Shown here piece after piece: positions 35,188 to 48,105 of a DNA stretch of 64,000 nucleotides. A program made the position numbers and the translations under genes. Positions within the stretch are counted from its first letter, which is position 1, and each line of letters begins with the position of its first letter. Source of the stretch: Trichopria drosophilae (taxonomy: Eukaryota > Arthropoda > Insecta > Hymenoptera > Diapriidae); contig CM059585.1 of assembly GCA_030407085.1 (NCBI GenBank), positions 99,914,501-99,978,500 of the forward strand, written 5' to 3'. Under the pieces are notes generated by a model. That model was not told the DNA's origin, did no database searches, and saw only the letters and a program-made list of their open reading frames with translations.

Positions 35188-38100
35188 TTAAGTGCAACTA
35201 GCGCGACAACGCAACCTTCTCATAATATCTTTGTACATCGTTGCTGTATGAGGCGAGATGAGAAAATCCACATGTGTAAATTTTTCGTAATCCAATTGTT
35301 TGACCGTGACGTTAGGGAGTTTTTCGGCCAGAGCAAGAGTGTTCTGAAAAATAAGAATTTTTAGAAAATGTAAAAACACATTTGAAAATCACACAAAGAA
35401 AAATGACTTGGTAAATTTACCATCACAAATGGTAATTTAAAAGGGACTATATTCATTACATGAATATATTATACCACTAGAATTTCACGTAAAAATTATT
35501 ACAATTTTAAAACTTTTACTATAAATCTGTGGGATGTTTACTATACGAATAGTAAAAATGACAAAAATTCTAGTAATTGTTACTAGAAACAATGGCAATT
35601 TTCAATTGCATAATGAAAGTCCAAATTACCATGTAAAATGTTTATACAAAATTTATCCAGTTCAAAGAAGGTCACGTAACATAATATCTTTCATCTTAGG
35701 GTAAATTTTGAAGGTCATTTGATGGTCAAAGTTATTTTGTTAAATGGAACCCTTAAATTTTGACGCTAATTTCAGAAAGAGCGAGAAATTCCACGCTCAG
35801 AATGGTAGTATAATTATTTAGAGTGTCCTTGTAAAGGTCAAAATAAGGTCAAACGTTGAACATTCGTTTACAAGCCGTTATTTTTTAATGTTGTACTGTT
35901 AATTGGTCTGAGGGACCAATGGCGGACTATTTTTACCGTAATGTGAAATATGAAAATAATTTATAAGCAGTTTTATTAAATACCAAATCTTAATTGTGTT
36001 CTTAATCTTGTGGACGAATTTTCAACATTTGGCCTTTTTAAGAATAATCTTAAAATGTTGTAAACTACCAACCACACGTGATATTTCCCGCTCTTTCCGA
36101 ATCTGTCGTCAAAAATTGGGGTCCCGATTATATGAAAATTGCTGTAAATTTCAAATGACCTTGAAAATCAAAGTCTTTCCAATGTTATTTCATTTAATTT
36201 CATTCTACTTGTTAATTTTAATGAACAGATGCATGCCGCGCTTTATAAAGAAGTCACTTTAAATCAAATCATGACTGTAGTTATGCATAATCTTCTACTG
36301 AATTGCACAAGTGACGAGGATTCCGTTAACTAGCTGATCTATATTTTACTTATATTTCAAAGAAAATTGATAAATGTAAATATAATAAAAATACACAATG
36401 CAAGGAAAAATAAAATATTGTTTTCATTGATTTAACGGAATATTCTTTTCTTTACGTATAATTATTTATTATGAATAGGTATAATATAAAATAATGTGTG
36501 AGTTTTAAAGAGTTTATTTCAAGCTTAATGAGATATTAAAATGTCTTTAATATTAATATAGAATTGTATAAGAATTCAGAAATAATTAAATCTTGATGAA
36601 ACATTCTTGTCGAATAGTGAGCTATCTTAATTTCCAATTACGGCGTCTAAATTATGTTGCAAAGATAATTTATATAATTCGATGTAATCATGATTTATAA
36701 ATTCTTAATTTGATCAATTTTTGGTTGTAAAATCGTCCAACTTTGGTCATGAATTGTCTCAAAATCAGAACCTCATTTAGAGCCTGTTTAAATCTGACCG
36801 ATTTTGACCAGATTTTCATCCGATTTTGCATTCAATTTTATATTTTATGGCATTTTTCATTATTCTTGTATTGAAACGAGGGTTAATCGTTTAATTTATT
36901 TCGATTAGTTTAATAATCTAATTTGATACTAACCTGTATTGAACTGTAAGCGTCACCTAAACCACAATAGAGAATAACTGGCACCACGATATTATGTAAA
37001 GGATATTCTGGAGGTTTAGTGCTATTGTAATGTTTTAGGTTTTCTTCTGGGCCATAATCATATTGATTAAATTTTCCTGAAACTTTTTTTATTTTAAAAA
37101 ATTATAAATAAACGATTCAATCTTAACCTAGAAATATTTATAATAATCAGTTTACCTGATTCAATATTTTGGGAAAAGTGGAAAAGCGTTTTTGCTGACG
37201 TTGCTTGCGGATAATATCGTAGTATTGTTGGTACAATCGCCTACGAATTCAATGAGTAAAAATGAGCATTTCTTCTTCCTTTTCTAATTTAAATAAAAAT
37301 TACATGTTGTGCACCAATAAAAGTTGTCTCTTGAAAATCTGACCAAGTCAGAAAGAAAACTGGAGGGATTTTTCCCTTATACGAAAATTTGCATATTTTT
37401 GGATTGTTTGCAATATTGACTGTAGCAAACTATTAAAGTCCCACAAAAGATTACTTTTTAAATTTAAATTAATTAAGAATTACTAACTTTTTTCTTCCAA
37501 ACTGTGTGATCGAAGGACGATTATCCGTTTATTTCACTGAGTTTAGATCATAGAGTTACAGCGCGGAATGTTGCGTTCAAATTTTAGATTTTAGGACGAA
37601 AACGGTTAAAATGTTCGGCAATCTTTAGGTAAATTTGAGTAATCTTTTGGGCCTGTTCAGTAATAGTCGAGAAATTTTGATATTCTGAACCCAAAACGAT
37701 CTCAAATGAACATTTCACGAAACAATTTTATCTGTGCACTGTACTGTATTTCTGTTATTGACTAAATAAATATAAAATGAATTAAGTGCGATAATTTACC
37801 AGATCAATTAGATTGTACTCTTCGAAGACTAGTCCCGAAAACGAGAACAGATCGCGTTGGCACTGAAATTCGCGCCCGGGTAGTACGCACATATATTTGT
37901 ATATTGTTTGATACATTTTACTTCTTGTGAAAAAATCGTATTTACCAATCATCCCAAAAATTTTCTGAAAATGTTAATTACTCAGAGTTATTACAGGTAT
38001 AATCTATTCTAAATGATATTTTCTCAATAGTATGTGAGAAATCGTATTCGTCAACCAGATGTAATTTGTTTATTTTTAATTTGCAGTATTTTCCGATACG

Positions 38101-40113
38101 CCTTTCAGAGGGGGTAGCGACATAAAAAACATCTGCCACAACATATTTTACATAGCGTTTTAATACTAATAAGTACTGTTAAACATCATGTTAAATTTCT
38201 GCACATTTGGTTCTTAGGGTCCAAAAGAAATTTGTAAGAACTAACATCATTTCTTTACTTATCACACGCGGAAAAAAAATAAACCAGTGAAAATCCTTGA
38301 ACTTGTTCTGAATGGCTGAGAACTTGTCAAGAATCATTCCGGAACTCTACAAGAATAGTAACAGAAAAGTTTAAAACGCTTAATTTTTTAATAGTTTTGT
38401 TATATTTATCTCAGTCTGATACCGATTATGCTAGAAAACAGCAATACAAGATGATATGAAATTAAATACAGTGGAAAATATTCTATTTTCATTCATAATC
38501 GATATCGAACTCGGATAAATATAATAAATTTATTGAAAAAGTAAATGTCATGGACTAAAACACAAAATAAAATGAAAAAAAAACCTAAAAAATGCATGTC
38601 AAATTCGCCATATTGGATCTGCCATTTTGAATTTTGACATCCAGCGTCGGTTAAATTTTAGTTGTGGTTATTATTCCACAGAATCCAAACGCTTGTACCG
38701 ATCCGACAAGGGGAACATTATTACCCAGTACGCTAAACAAATAAAAAATTTTAAAAAATCACATTTTTTTGTAAATTAACCACCATTTTGAAAAGATCAA
38801 ACGTCATAGAACAAAACTAATAGCAGATTCGAACAGTAGGGGGCGAAAGTACGTCAGAAAATATATATGTTTCGAAAATTTTTTGCTTATCATTATACAG
38901 ATAAATATTCACTCGAAAATCAGCAAATGATTGTGGTCTTTTGGCATGAAAAGGGTTTAAAAGAAAAAACGAAGCAAAAAATGTAAATGGAAAAATCGAA
39001 CCAGCGGAGATTCGAACCCGGGTCTGCTGCACGATAATCATACACTTTAGCACCCTCGACCACTGTCACGTTTGTTTTAACAACTATTAAAAAAGCAGGC
39101 ACCACGTCGGTAGAGAAACCTGTTTTGCCCTCACGCGAAATATTTCAGAAGAGTTCAGGGATTTTCACAGGATTATTTTTTCCGTATTGTAATAGTATTG
39201 TATCTTTAGTTACCTGGATAGTTTTTCCATATTCACGAATAATGCGCGGCATCGCAGCATTTATTTTGTGCGTGAAGATTGCTACCGGTGCTAGGGCAAC
39301 AAAATAATTCACCTTGGCATTATATTCCGGTCTCATGGACAATAAAATCAAAGCCAACGTATTTCCCATAGAATGTCCAATCATCGAAAGACTCGTCCGA
39401 TTTGTTTCTTTCAGAATGTAGTCAACCGACGACGCCATGTCGTAAATTCCGCATTCATGGAAGCTATTATCATGCAAATTTAAAGTTCATACCCGCTAAA
39501 GACATTTTTTTTAATTTCGAATTTCTCGCAATTCCTCTTACTTACCTAAACTGCCAAAATTCCTCGTCGGTTGGTTGTAACCTAACATGACGTTTGTTAT
39601 GAAAATTTCCTCTGACGTTTAAAAACCAGACGTCGTATCCATCGTCAGCCAACAAGTAAGCTGAGAAAATGTCCTGATAAATAAGTAAGTAATTAATAAA
39701 TTACACGAGTTTTATATTGAGATAGTATAATTATAGTTACGAAAGTCTTTGCCTGGGCCACGATATAACCAGCATTCAGATCCGCTGATTAGTCCATGAA
39801 GAAATAACACAACAGGCTTATTAGATGATGGTGGAGATTTGGGTCCACTTGAAATTCGATGGATAGTTAGGATGTAACCGTCTTCGGTTGTCACATCATG
39901 TTCCTGTGCTTCATAACCCGTAGGTTTTACTATGTCCATCTAATTGGTTTATTTTAATATATAATTGAGCATATTTGTTGAATATTAATTATTCAAATAG
40001 ATAACAATACTTACGAAAGAATCTTCAGCCTTTTGTTCATCATTTGTTCGTAAAATGGTAGCAAATATGAGCACAATAGTCCAATGGGTTCGAATTTTAA
40101 ATAATTTTGACAT
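35188..40113 (-). CDS. Lipase B: acid lipase of the Lip3/lysosomal acid lipase type
   Basis: Paralogue of lipase A, predicted secreted or lysosomal ester hydrolase. Coding exons: 40113-40015, 39939-39741, 39660-39546, 39463-39214, 37964-37800, 37240-37156, 37076-36934, 35343-35188, all GT-AG, giving 403 residues, the usual family length. The first exon encodes a 33-residue signal peptide region (HWTIVLIFATIL). Exon 2 holds HDVTTEDGYILTIHRIS and the oxyanion FLHGLI. The inferred triad is Ser169 (GHSMG), Asp346 (GLGDAY) and His376 (HVDF). Exons 3-7 are 115, 250, 165, 85 and 143 bases, exactly as in lipase A, so the two arose by tandem duplication. Both introns 4 and 7 are longer than their neighbours. 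Intron 4 carries a tRNA-like SINE and intron 7 carries AAGGTCA fragments. Every frame is open, so the gene looks functional. Confidence 0.9.
35640..36180. repeat. Diverged AAGGTCA fragments in lipase B intron 7
   Basis: AAGGTCACG near 35668, TGAAGGTCATTT near 35710, TAAAGGTCAAAATAAGGTCAAACG near 35835 and AATGACCTTGAAAATC near 36156 match the 33.6-34.8 kb repeat. They are separated by unrelated sequence. Confidence 0.5.
38985..39085 (-). repeat. tRNA-derived SINE fragment in lipase B intron 4
   Basis: On the minus strand GTGACAGTGGTCGAGGGTGCTA resembles an A box/D arm of a Leu/Ser-type tRNA. GACCCGGGTTCGAATCTCCGC is a good B box/T arm. The acceptor ends do not pair and the anticodon arm is poor, so it is a SINE head rather than a tRNA gene. 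Confidence 0.55.
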
Positions 40114-40334
40114 ATTGCTGTTGTTGATTCAGAATTGCGCAATTTTATTGTTTATAGTGTTCAATGAGTCTAGTGCTAATTTCCTCAGTTTTTTGATAGT
40201 ACATTTTGCAGCGACCTTTGTCATCGATTCATTCTTTGGGGACGCTTAATTCCTATACGAAAATAATTTTGAACCAAGTACGTGGAATGCGTTGCACGAA
40301 ATGACTGAAAACGTTATTTTCCTGATGGAAAAGC

Positions 40335-40410
40335 GACACCCATTTTGCTGATAACGATAAACAATAATGGTTGTGCCAGAACGTTTATCCTAGCCTTGAA
40401 GATGTCATGG
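40335..40410 (-). promoter_or_regulatory. Conserved promoter block with paired GATA sites (lipase B)
   Basis: ACACCCAT, CTGATAACGATAA, AATAAT and CCTTGAAGAT occur in this order, as at 32231-32312. The block lies 220-300 bases before the lipase B ATG, so a leader exon or long leader is likely. No TATA box is evident. GATA-factor control is inferred from the paired sites. Confidence 0.6.
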
Positions 40411-42740
40411 CATACGTAGAAATTAATACGAATTTATGTAAACTCTTGATTTTTTCATCTTTTTATGAAATTCGAATGAGCGAAAATTATTTCGAATGAG
40501 CCAGTATTTTATTTGAACAAATGATGATGGGTTTTCAAAATAAGCATTTGGGTTATGAGACAACTGTATAATTATTATTTACATATATTTACATTATTGT
40601 GAGTTAAAATGTATTATTATTATTATTATATAATTATTTCCAATGCCTAATAATAAATATAAAATCAATCATAGTTTTAGTTTTATATTTTTATTTATTA
40701 TTTAACGGATGGAATCGCCCTTTTACACAGTTTTTGCATATATGTAATGAATCGTAAGATTGATATTTAAATTTGGATTTTCAAAATAATTTTTAACATA
40801 TTACACAAGTGATATTATGAAACGCAATGTTGTTAAAATTAGATGTAAAATTAGAAAAGATTTACTAATTTCATCAGAAAAAAGTGTGAGACCCAAATAG
40901 CTTAGCCACCGCTAGGGGCGCCCACGACACTCGCTATTCTATTTTGCTCTCGTTAGAGAAACGTATTTCTATTTTTATATTAGATGGCTCGAACGTATCG
41001 ACATAGCATATATTATACTTATATTTATTATTATTTATTAGCATTTACTATACTATTATATATTGTACTTAACATTTATTTAGTACTTCGCAATTTTGTA
41101 TTATAATGGAATATGAAATTCATATTTGCTCTGCTATTACAAATTCGAATGATTTTTCTTGCCATAAGGGAAAAAATGAAAGAAATATCTTAGTTGACTT
41201 AATTTTGTCTATTACGAGTAAAATTTCAGTTACTGGGAATTTACTTTCGTTTACAGTGAAAATTCATCCCATTACAGTGACCTCTAAAGTGGAAAAAGCT
41301 GAAATTATTTTACATATTTTTAAAAAAATATACAACAATATATTCAGAATTTGAAGGAACAAATGACCAGATAATAGCTACTTTGGGTAATAATTACGTA
41401 TAAGAAAATAGAAGTGTGAGTTAAACAAAATAGTTACAAGCGAAAAGACATATTTTTGTACCTACAGACAATTCACTTCTTTATTTTATTTTTTAATGGC
41501 AAATATTACTTTTTATGGTGCCGTTGTGCATAGCCAAAAGTAGCTTTTAATGTTTAAAAAATGATAAATGGGTTTTTCTGTCGGTTGAAGTCCGCAAGGC
41601 TTAAATATTCCCAACACGTACAGCATTACTTCTTCGTTAAATTTTAGGGAGCGCACGTTCGCGATGTTCGTGTGTTTTAAGCTATAAATCTACAACATTT
41701 GTTTGAAATTTTAAGTATGTAGAAATTTACTGTACTTAGGAAAATTGAATAGCAGAAGTACATCTTACTTCAATATTTAATATGATAAAATACTTAATTT
41801 TATGTTAAATGTATGGGAAAGTAATTTAAATAGTTATAAAAGAACAGACAATAAAAATCAACTATAAATATTTGAAAATTAGGCGTTTTTAGTTGCTTGC
41901 AATGTGTACTATAAGTGTTTATTAATTATTATTTGCAAAAGTGTCCAAGAAAAAGCTATCTCGTTTATGAAGCATATGTCGAATTTCGTACACAACTCCT
42001 TTAAAAATAGCAATGAAATTGGAAAAAAAAATTGGAATGAAATTCATTAATATCATGAACAAGAATGCTATGCCGTATTCCTGTTTATGTAATTATATAG
42101 ATTCTTAATAATAATAATGAACTGCAAAACAACAGTTGATACGACTATCATTCAATATCCGCAATTTATTTGTAGTATGCTAACTAAACTACTGTTTTTA
42201 CGTTCTAACTACTCAAATATAGTTTTAAAACTACTTTCAAAAATTGAAAAATTTTATTCCAAATTTTTTTGCATAATAAATAACATTATTTTAATTTAAA
42301 ATATTTTCGGGATATAATTGAATCGCTCTTATGGGAATTTTCATTGTGAAACATTGAAAGTACACTCTCAAAAGAATAAAATCTATATGTACTGCGAATT
42401 CTCACTCCAAGAAATCTTATCTGCTCATTAGTTGCTTTACTAATTTTGTTTAAATTACCTATTTTCTGATTATCGGTGATTCTACATTTGTATTGGCTAA
42501 CTTTTATCTTCTTAATTTTCATCTGCGTAACATCAAGCGATATAACTTTATTATTAAATATTATTATTACTAAATTAGTACTAAATTGCATTTTTATTTA
42601 ATACAAAAGTACACTGGGAGGAAAAATATACCACTTTTAAAATATAAAACATGGTGGTACAACAAATAATTCAATTGACTCAAAGTTTATTTAATCAGTA
42701 AATATTTATTTTTAATAATCCTAAATAAAAATGTCGTATT
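40411..42740. other. Intergenic, nothing recognised
   Basis: Long AT-rich interval with runs of 'attatt' near 40620. The open frames 41106-41354 and 42286-42591 have AT-driven composition (Ile/Lys/Asn-rich) and no recognisable motifs. Confidence 0.5.
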
Positions 42741-42962
42741 TGTCTAGATCAATTTTTTGTTCTGACTCGTAATGATGTTTTCTTAGATGAAACAAAACCA
42801 TTCTATCGAGTTTTCGTATAATTTCAATATTCTCCGTTCCGTAGTGTTTGCGACATCAATCTATTTTTCACCACTCCTTGTACCTCGCTGACAACGTCGA
42901 GAGCAATCCTCTTCTTTAAAACTGTAAAGCTCAGTGCCTGACCCTCTCTTATGTTAGGGTAC

Positions 42963-43010
42963 TCGATTATATAAATAGGTCGCCACCGACTCTAAGTACT
43001 TCCTTCAGAT
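42963..43010 (+). promoter_or_regulatory. Possible TATA-type core promoter
   Basis: GATTATATAAATAGGTCG is a strong TATA box. TTCAGATCT about 33 bases downstream fits an insect initiator. No gene is visible after it. It could drive a non-coding RNA, belong to a decayed LTR or be fortuitous. Confidence 0.3.
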
Positions 43011-43237
43011 CTACAAGGGAACTTATTTTTTTTTAATTCACATATAACCCCTGCTTTGTCTGATTTACACAATGCTAGAAATGTTGTCGTAGTCCAGCAT
43101 TCTCTCAGATCCATGGTCATTCAGATCTACTGAAATTTTAATTTTTTGTCAATAACGCATTTTTAATAGTAACAAAAGCTTAAGGAATGATTCAAAAATA
43201 AACTTATTTCTTATTTCAACAAATTTTTGTTAACCCA

Positions 43238-45700
43238 TTAACGCCCAAGAGGACACAAATTCCACGGTCAATCACAAATTTCAAAATCAAGATTTTCGGA
43301 ATATTTCTTGACATTAAAAACCAATTCAAAAAATTGGAGATAAAACATTCTCTACGTAAAATTGATCGCTCTTTCAGATTCTGTTATCAAATTCTGACCG
43401 CGACATTGGATCAGCTATTTTCAATTTTCTAAAAATGACTCCTAATTCGTAATCAAAGACCCCAAAACCACTATTTACTAAGTTTCATAAAAATAAAAAA
43501 GCATTTTTAATTCTCTGCCGCCATATTGGATTTGCTATTCTAAATTCTTGAAAAAGAAAACGATTACAATTTCGCAATCAGCGACCTTAAAAAGCCCCAC
43601 GGTGAGGCTCGATTAAGTTTAACCCAAAAAGTTCTCGCATTCGAAATTTTTTTATAGATATCTGTTCATTTATGAAATCAGAAGATTTTAAGCCCTAAAC
43701 GACAAAAATCGTTAGGCTGGTTTTAAAATAAACTCGATTTTTTCAAATTTTTTGTAGGTTATTTGTTTTAATTACACCCAAAACCATCCCACGTCAAAAA
43801 TGCTTAAGTGAAAATATATATATGGTCCTCACAAACAACATTTATATAATTATATGGCGAAAAACGTGTAATATTAATTTTTCTAACGTAAAAAAGGCGA
43901 AAATCTATGTTTTTTGGTGGTTATTTAGAAGAAATACTATGCCTTTTATTCCGAATGCAAAGATTATAATATTTATTCGAAAGCTTATGCAATTCCCAAC
44001 AAAATGGCTCTTCTATAATTTTTTTTTGTCTTGTTAGTGGGAAGATATGGCCATCAGAACTTCAGAAAATGAGATAAAAAAATGTGTTTCTCGCAATAAT
44101 TGCACTGCAACTTTTATAGGCTTGAAAATTTTGAAAATTGTCAAGAACACTTTTTCAAAAAGGACTAAATTTTGAACAAGATATAAACAAGAAAAATATT
44201 TGTCTTCAATAATTGCAACGTATATGTAGCTCGCTATATGTAACTCGTTAAATCACCGGTTTGGAACATGCAATTGGAACGAAACTAGCACTAGTTTGTT
44301 CAAAATTTAGTCCTTTTTGAAAAAGTATTCTTGACAATTTTCGAAATTTTCAAGCCTGTAAAAGTTGCAGTGCAATTATTGCGAGAAACATTTTTTTATC
44401 TCATTTTCTGAAGTTCTGATGGCCATATCTTCCCACTAACAAGACAAAAAAAAATTATAGAAGAGCCATTTTGTTGGGAATTACATAAGCTTTCGAATAA
44501 ATATTACAATCTTTACATTCGGAATAAAAGGCATAGTATTTCTTCTAAATAACCAAAAAAAAAAACATAGATTTTCGCCTTTTTTACGTTAGTAAAATTA
44601 ATATTACACGTTTTTCGTCATATAATTGTATAAATGTTGTTTGTGGGGACCGTATAAATATTTTCACTTAAGCATTTTTGCCGTGGGATGGTTTTGGGTG
44701 TAATTAAAACAAATAACCTACAAAAAATTTGAAAAAATCGAGTTTATTTTAAAACCAGCCTAACGATTTTTTGCGTTTTGGGCTTAAAATCTTCTAATTT
44801 CATAAATGAACAGATATCTATAAAAAAATTTCGAGTGCGAGGACTTCTTGGGTTAAACTTAATCGAGCCTCACCGTGTCCTTATATACCAAGTTTCGTAA
44901 ATATAAAATGAAATTTCTAAATTTCGGCCCCCATATTGGATCTGCCATTTTGAATTTTCGAAAATGACTTCATTTTCATAAACAGCGCTACATAATTTTC
45001 CATGAAAATTAAAGACAAATATGATTTTTGGCCGTCATATTGGATCCACCATTATGACTTTATAAAAACTAATTCAGGATGATCACCGACCCAGAAAATC
45101 CCTAAGTAACAAGTTTCAAGCCAATATGTGTGAATTTGAGTTTTTTCACCCACCATATTGTATTTAGCAAAATTCGCAAATTTTATAAATTTGACAACAA
45201 ATATAAAAGATTTGTCACAGCGACCGCAAAAAAACCCTGAATAACAAGTTTTAACTATGATTTTTAATTTTTACGTCCCCCATATTGGATGTACCATTTT
45301 GAATTTTAAAACGTTTACAAATCTGATATCATATTCATAATTTACGGTACAAAATACCTCAGCTACTGAGTTTTAAAGCATATCTGATGGGTTTTTATAT
45401 TTTTTTCAGCCAACTCAAAAGGTGGCTAATATATTGTGACTGAAAGTGTTCAATGATTGTTCTTTTTATGGATTTACAAATTTTAGGTTTCAAAACTTTC
45501 TTCCGGATCCTGGAAGAGAAAATATCATGTGTTTGAGGTCGCTGATCACGATTATGATGTGAGAATGATAAAATACAAGATGGCAGATTCAATATGGCCG
45601 ACAGATTCAGCTGCATTCATTTTTTGTTATACAATTTGCTCAGCAATTTTATTTATCGGGTTGTTGTGGGGAATTGCAAAATATAAGGTTGCCGTCTCAA
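43238..45700. repeat. Tandem array of the 'tattggatccgccattttgaatttt' unit
   Basis: Units of roughly 110-130 bases, each with CATATTGGAT.YRCCATTTTGAATTTT followed by 'gcgaccccaaaaacccctaagtaacaagttt', are seen near 43400, 43520, 44930, 45035, 45160 and 45285, with inverted members near 45580. Single units occur near 12970, 13095, 38605, 45985 and 55875. The array starts with TTAACCCATTAACGCCCAAGAG at 43232. It is split by the palindrome at 43598-44877. Confidence 0.65.
43598..44877. mobile_element. 1.28 kb near-perfect palindromic element
   Basis: Ends CACGGTGAGGCTCGATTAAGTTTAACCC in perfect inverted orientation. Arms of about 590 bases are nearly identical over their whole length (for example the stretch around GGTTATTTGTTTTAATTACACCCAAAACCATCCCACG). 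The unpaired centre is only about 80 bases near 44237. It interrupts one unit of the surrounding array, and the unit resumes directly after it. No transposase. The high arm identity points to recent insertion or arm conversion. Confidence 0.8.
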
Positions 45701-46099
45701 TGATATTTTCCTCTGAATGAAAGTCCCGATAAAATTAATATTACGTCAAATAAAAAAAAACACTTTGTTGTTACTCAAAAAGTTGCTGTACATGAAGTCA
45801 GAAATTAGGTTAACAATGTCAATGATATTATTGTGACACTGTTTCCAAACCTTTCGACGAATTCAACTAATTATTGGATATATAAATAAATCCAAAAAAT
45901 ATAACACATAAACAAACAAAGTTAGAAAAAAAACACAAAAATGGAAACAAAAACATAGATTTTATGTACTGCAGCTAAATATGTCGGCCATATTGGATCC
46001 GCCATCTTGTATTTTGCAATTCTGCCATCAGAAGAGTGATAAAGGACCTCAAAAACTCTTATTGTAATATTATATCTTCCAGGATGTGTGATTAAACTT

Positions 46100-47640
46100 T
46101 TAAACCCAAATATGTATTAAAATATTTGAGGTCAAAAATTAGTTTCAGCCATCAGGAATTCCAATATGGTTCTAAACTTCATTGTAACCACCTGAATAAA
46201 AATTTATTTAAAAACCCGGACGATAAACTCGAAAATTGTGAGCTTTTTCCATAATATACTAATTGTAAGAACGAAAAGTTTTTAGAATTCCCGGAGTGTT
46301 TTGTGATATTTTGATACATTTTTAATGTTTACTGTAAATTAAGAAAGTTTACGAAAAATTCTCAAAAAATTCTAGTATTTTCCTTGATAAATGTTAAGCT
46401 CTTTTTAGCGGCAAGAAAAAGCGGAAGAGAACAAATTTCAAATGTTATACTTTACAATTATTTTTCTAGACGATTGAGACTACACTGCAATGGAGGCAAA
46501 ATAGTCATCAAAACGAAAAAAAAAACAGAAAAAATGCATTTGAGGGACCAGTTTTGGCAAGATGAATTGTCAATTATGAATCATACAAATTTTTTTTGAA
46601 ATAAATCCCCGGGCATAAAAGATATCATTAGCTTGATAAGTACGCAGAATTAATAGTGTTAAAATAGAAATCAAAAGAAATAATTTATCTATAAAGGGAA
46701 TTAGTAGCAATAAGTGACTTGAACTGTGAACGTGACATTGGTTGCAGGGCTTTAATGATGCATTAAGCGCTTCCATTGTTTCGGCCTTGAACATACACTT
46801 ATCTTAGTTGAAAATAAAATGTTCATGTTTATTTACCGATATATTTTGTGACGATTAAGGTGGTGTAAAGTAAGAGCGTTTATTTTAAACTAACAAACAA
46901 ATTTTAAGTATTATGTGCTACAACAATATTAAGAATGGATTATTTATAATTATTTCATGTCACTGTAAATTAAATTTAGAAATGTTACTGTAAGAGACGA
47001 CAAAAGTATAAGAAATCATTTCTGAACAAATTTTATTATGAAAAAAATGCATTTTTTGTTTTTTTGCAATTTTCTCCAAAAGTTGATAGTTTTTGAGAAA
47101 AAAATCTTCTTCAACTATAATATTTGAAATTCATTTCCTCTAAAATCATATACTTTTGAAAAAAATTGCAAATAAAAAATGTTTAGAATTCATCAAATAA
47201 TATATTACGTTTTTTCAGATTTTTTAAAATAATTTAATATTTTTTCAAAGTATCATTAAAAAAATTCTACAATAATGCCACTATATTTCTTGGCGAATTC
47301 TAAAAATTTTCAGTACAGCGTCCAGAAATTTTTCAAACAAATTTTCATCTCAGCACGCCATTTTGAATTTTCAATCGTACCTATAGTAATCTTTTAATAT
47401 AAGTTTGATAACGTCTCCATATAGAAAATGGACAATTTTTACCCCTCTTTGTGCATTAAAGTCGCCATATTGGAAAAAGGGCTAAAAATAATTTAAAATG
47501 GATTACAGATTCGGAAAGAATACACCCAAAAATAATAGGATATGGATACTTAAAAAAATTCATTGTCGATTTGTGCGAGAACAAATTAGATGAAAGATAT
47601 TTTATGCCATCTTGGGCGTTTATTTCAATTTGTGTATCGT
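46100..47640. repeat. Diverged, interrupted relative of the 6633 foldback
   Basis: The left part (tttcagccatcaggaattccaatatgg near 46143, then the 'tttttagaattcc' arm) and right part (gcgtccagaaatttttcaaac near 47320, cttgggcgtttatttcaattt near 47612) match the arms of the element at 6633-7872. About 600 bases of unrelated sequence (46400-46990) sit between them. Confidence 0.5.
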
Positions 47641-48105
47641 AAATTTTACAATATACATTGGAAATATTTAGATACATCTATCACGATATAGTAATAATGG
47701 TAACGAATATTCTGCAAAGGCTGCTAAAAAATGTTAGTCATAATATCAAAGTTAGTACATACAGCGGAATACCTCAGGTGTTATTAGCTGTACCTTTTTT
47801 GTTACTTTTTGTTTGTATTTTAAAATTTAAAAAAAATCACGAAGTACAAGTTTAACAAACGTCCGTTGAGTAATGCCCGGAAGGTCCATTTATGACCAAT
47901 CGAATTTCCGTTTTCGCGCATCGGCAATCACACGTCTGATTGCCGTCGCGCAATGGGAGGTTTCGTTTTGAAATTGGTTCTTCGATTGGCAAGAGATTGA
48001 ATTCCGAATCTGTATGCCTTGGCGAATTTTCCAAGTATAATAATATCGTCGGAAGGCCTCGTCAGACTTCGCATTTAACAAGTTGCATGTGTTCCTCTGT
48101 TACAG

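Noticed and set aside
42286..42591. 101-codon open frame on the minus strand
   Set aside because: Ile/Lys/Asn-rich, no recognisable motif, no splice or start context; chance frame in AT-rich DNA.
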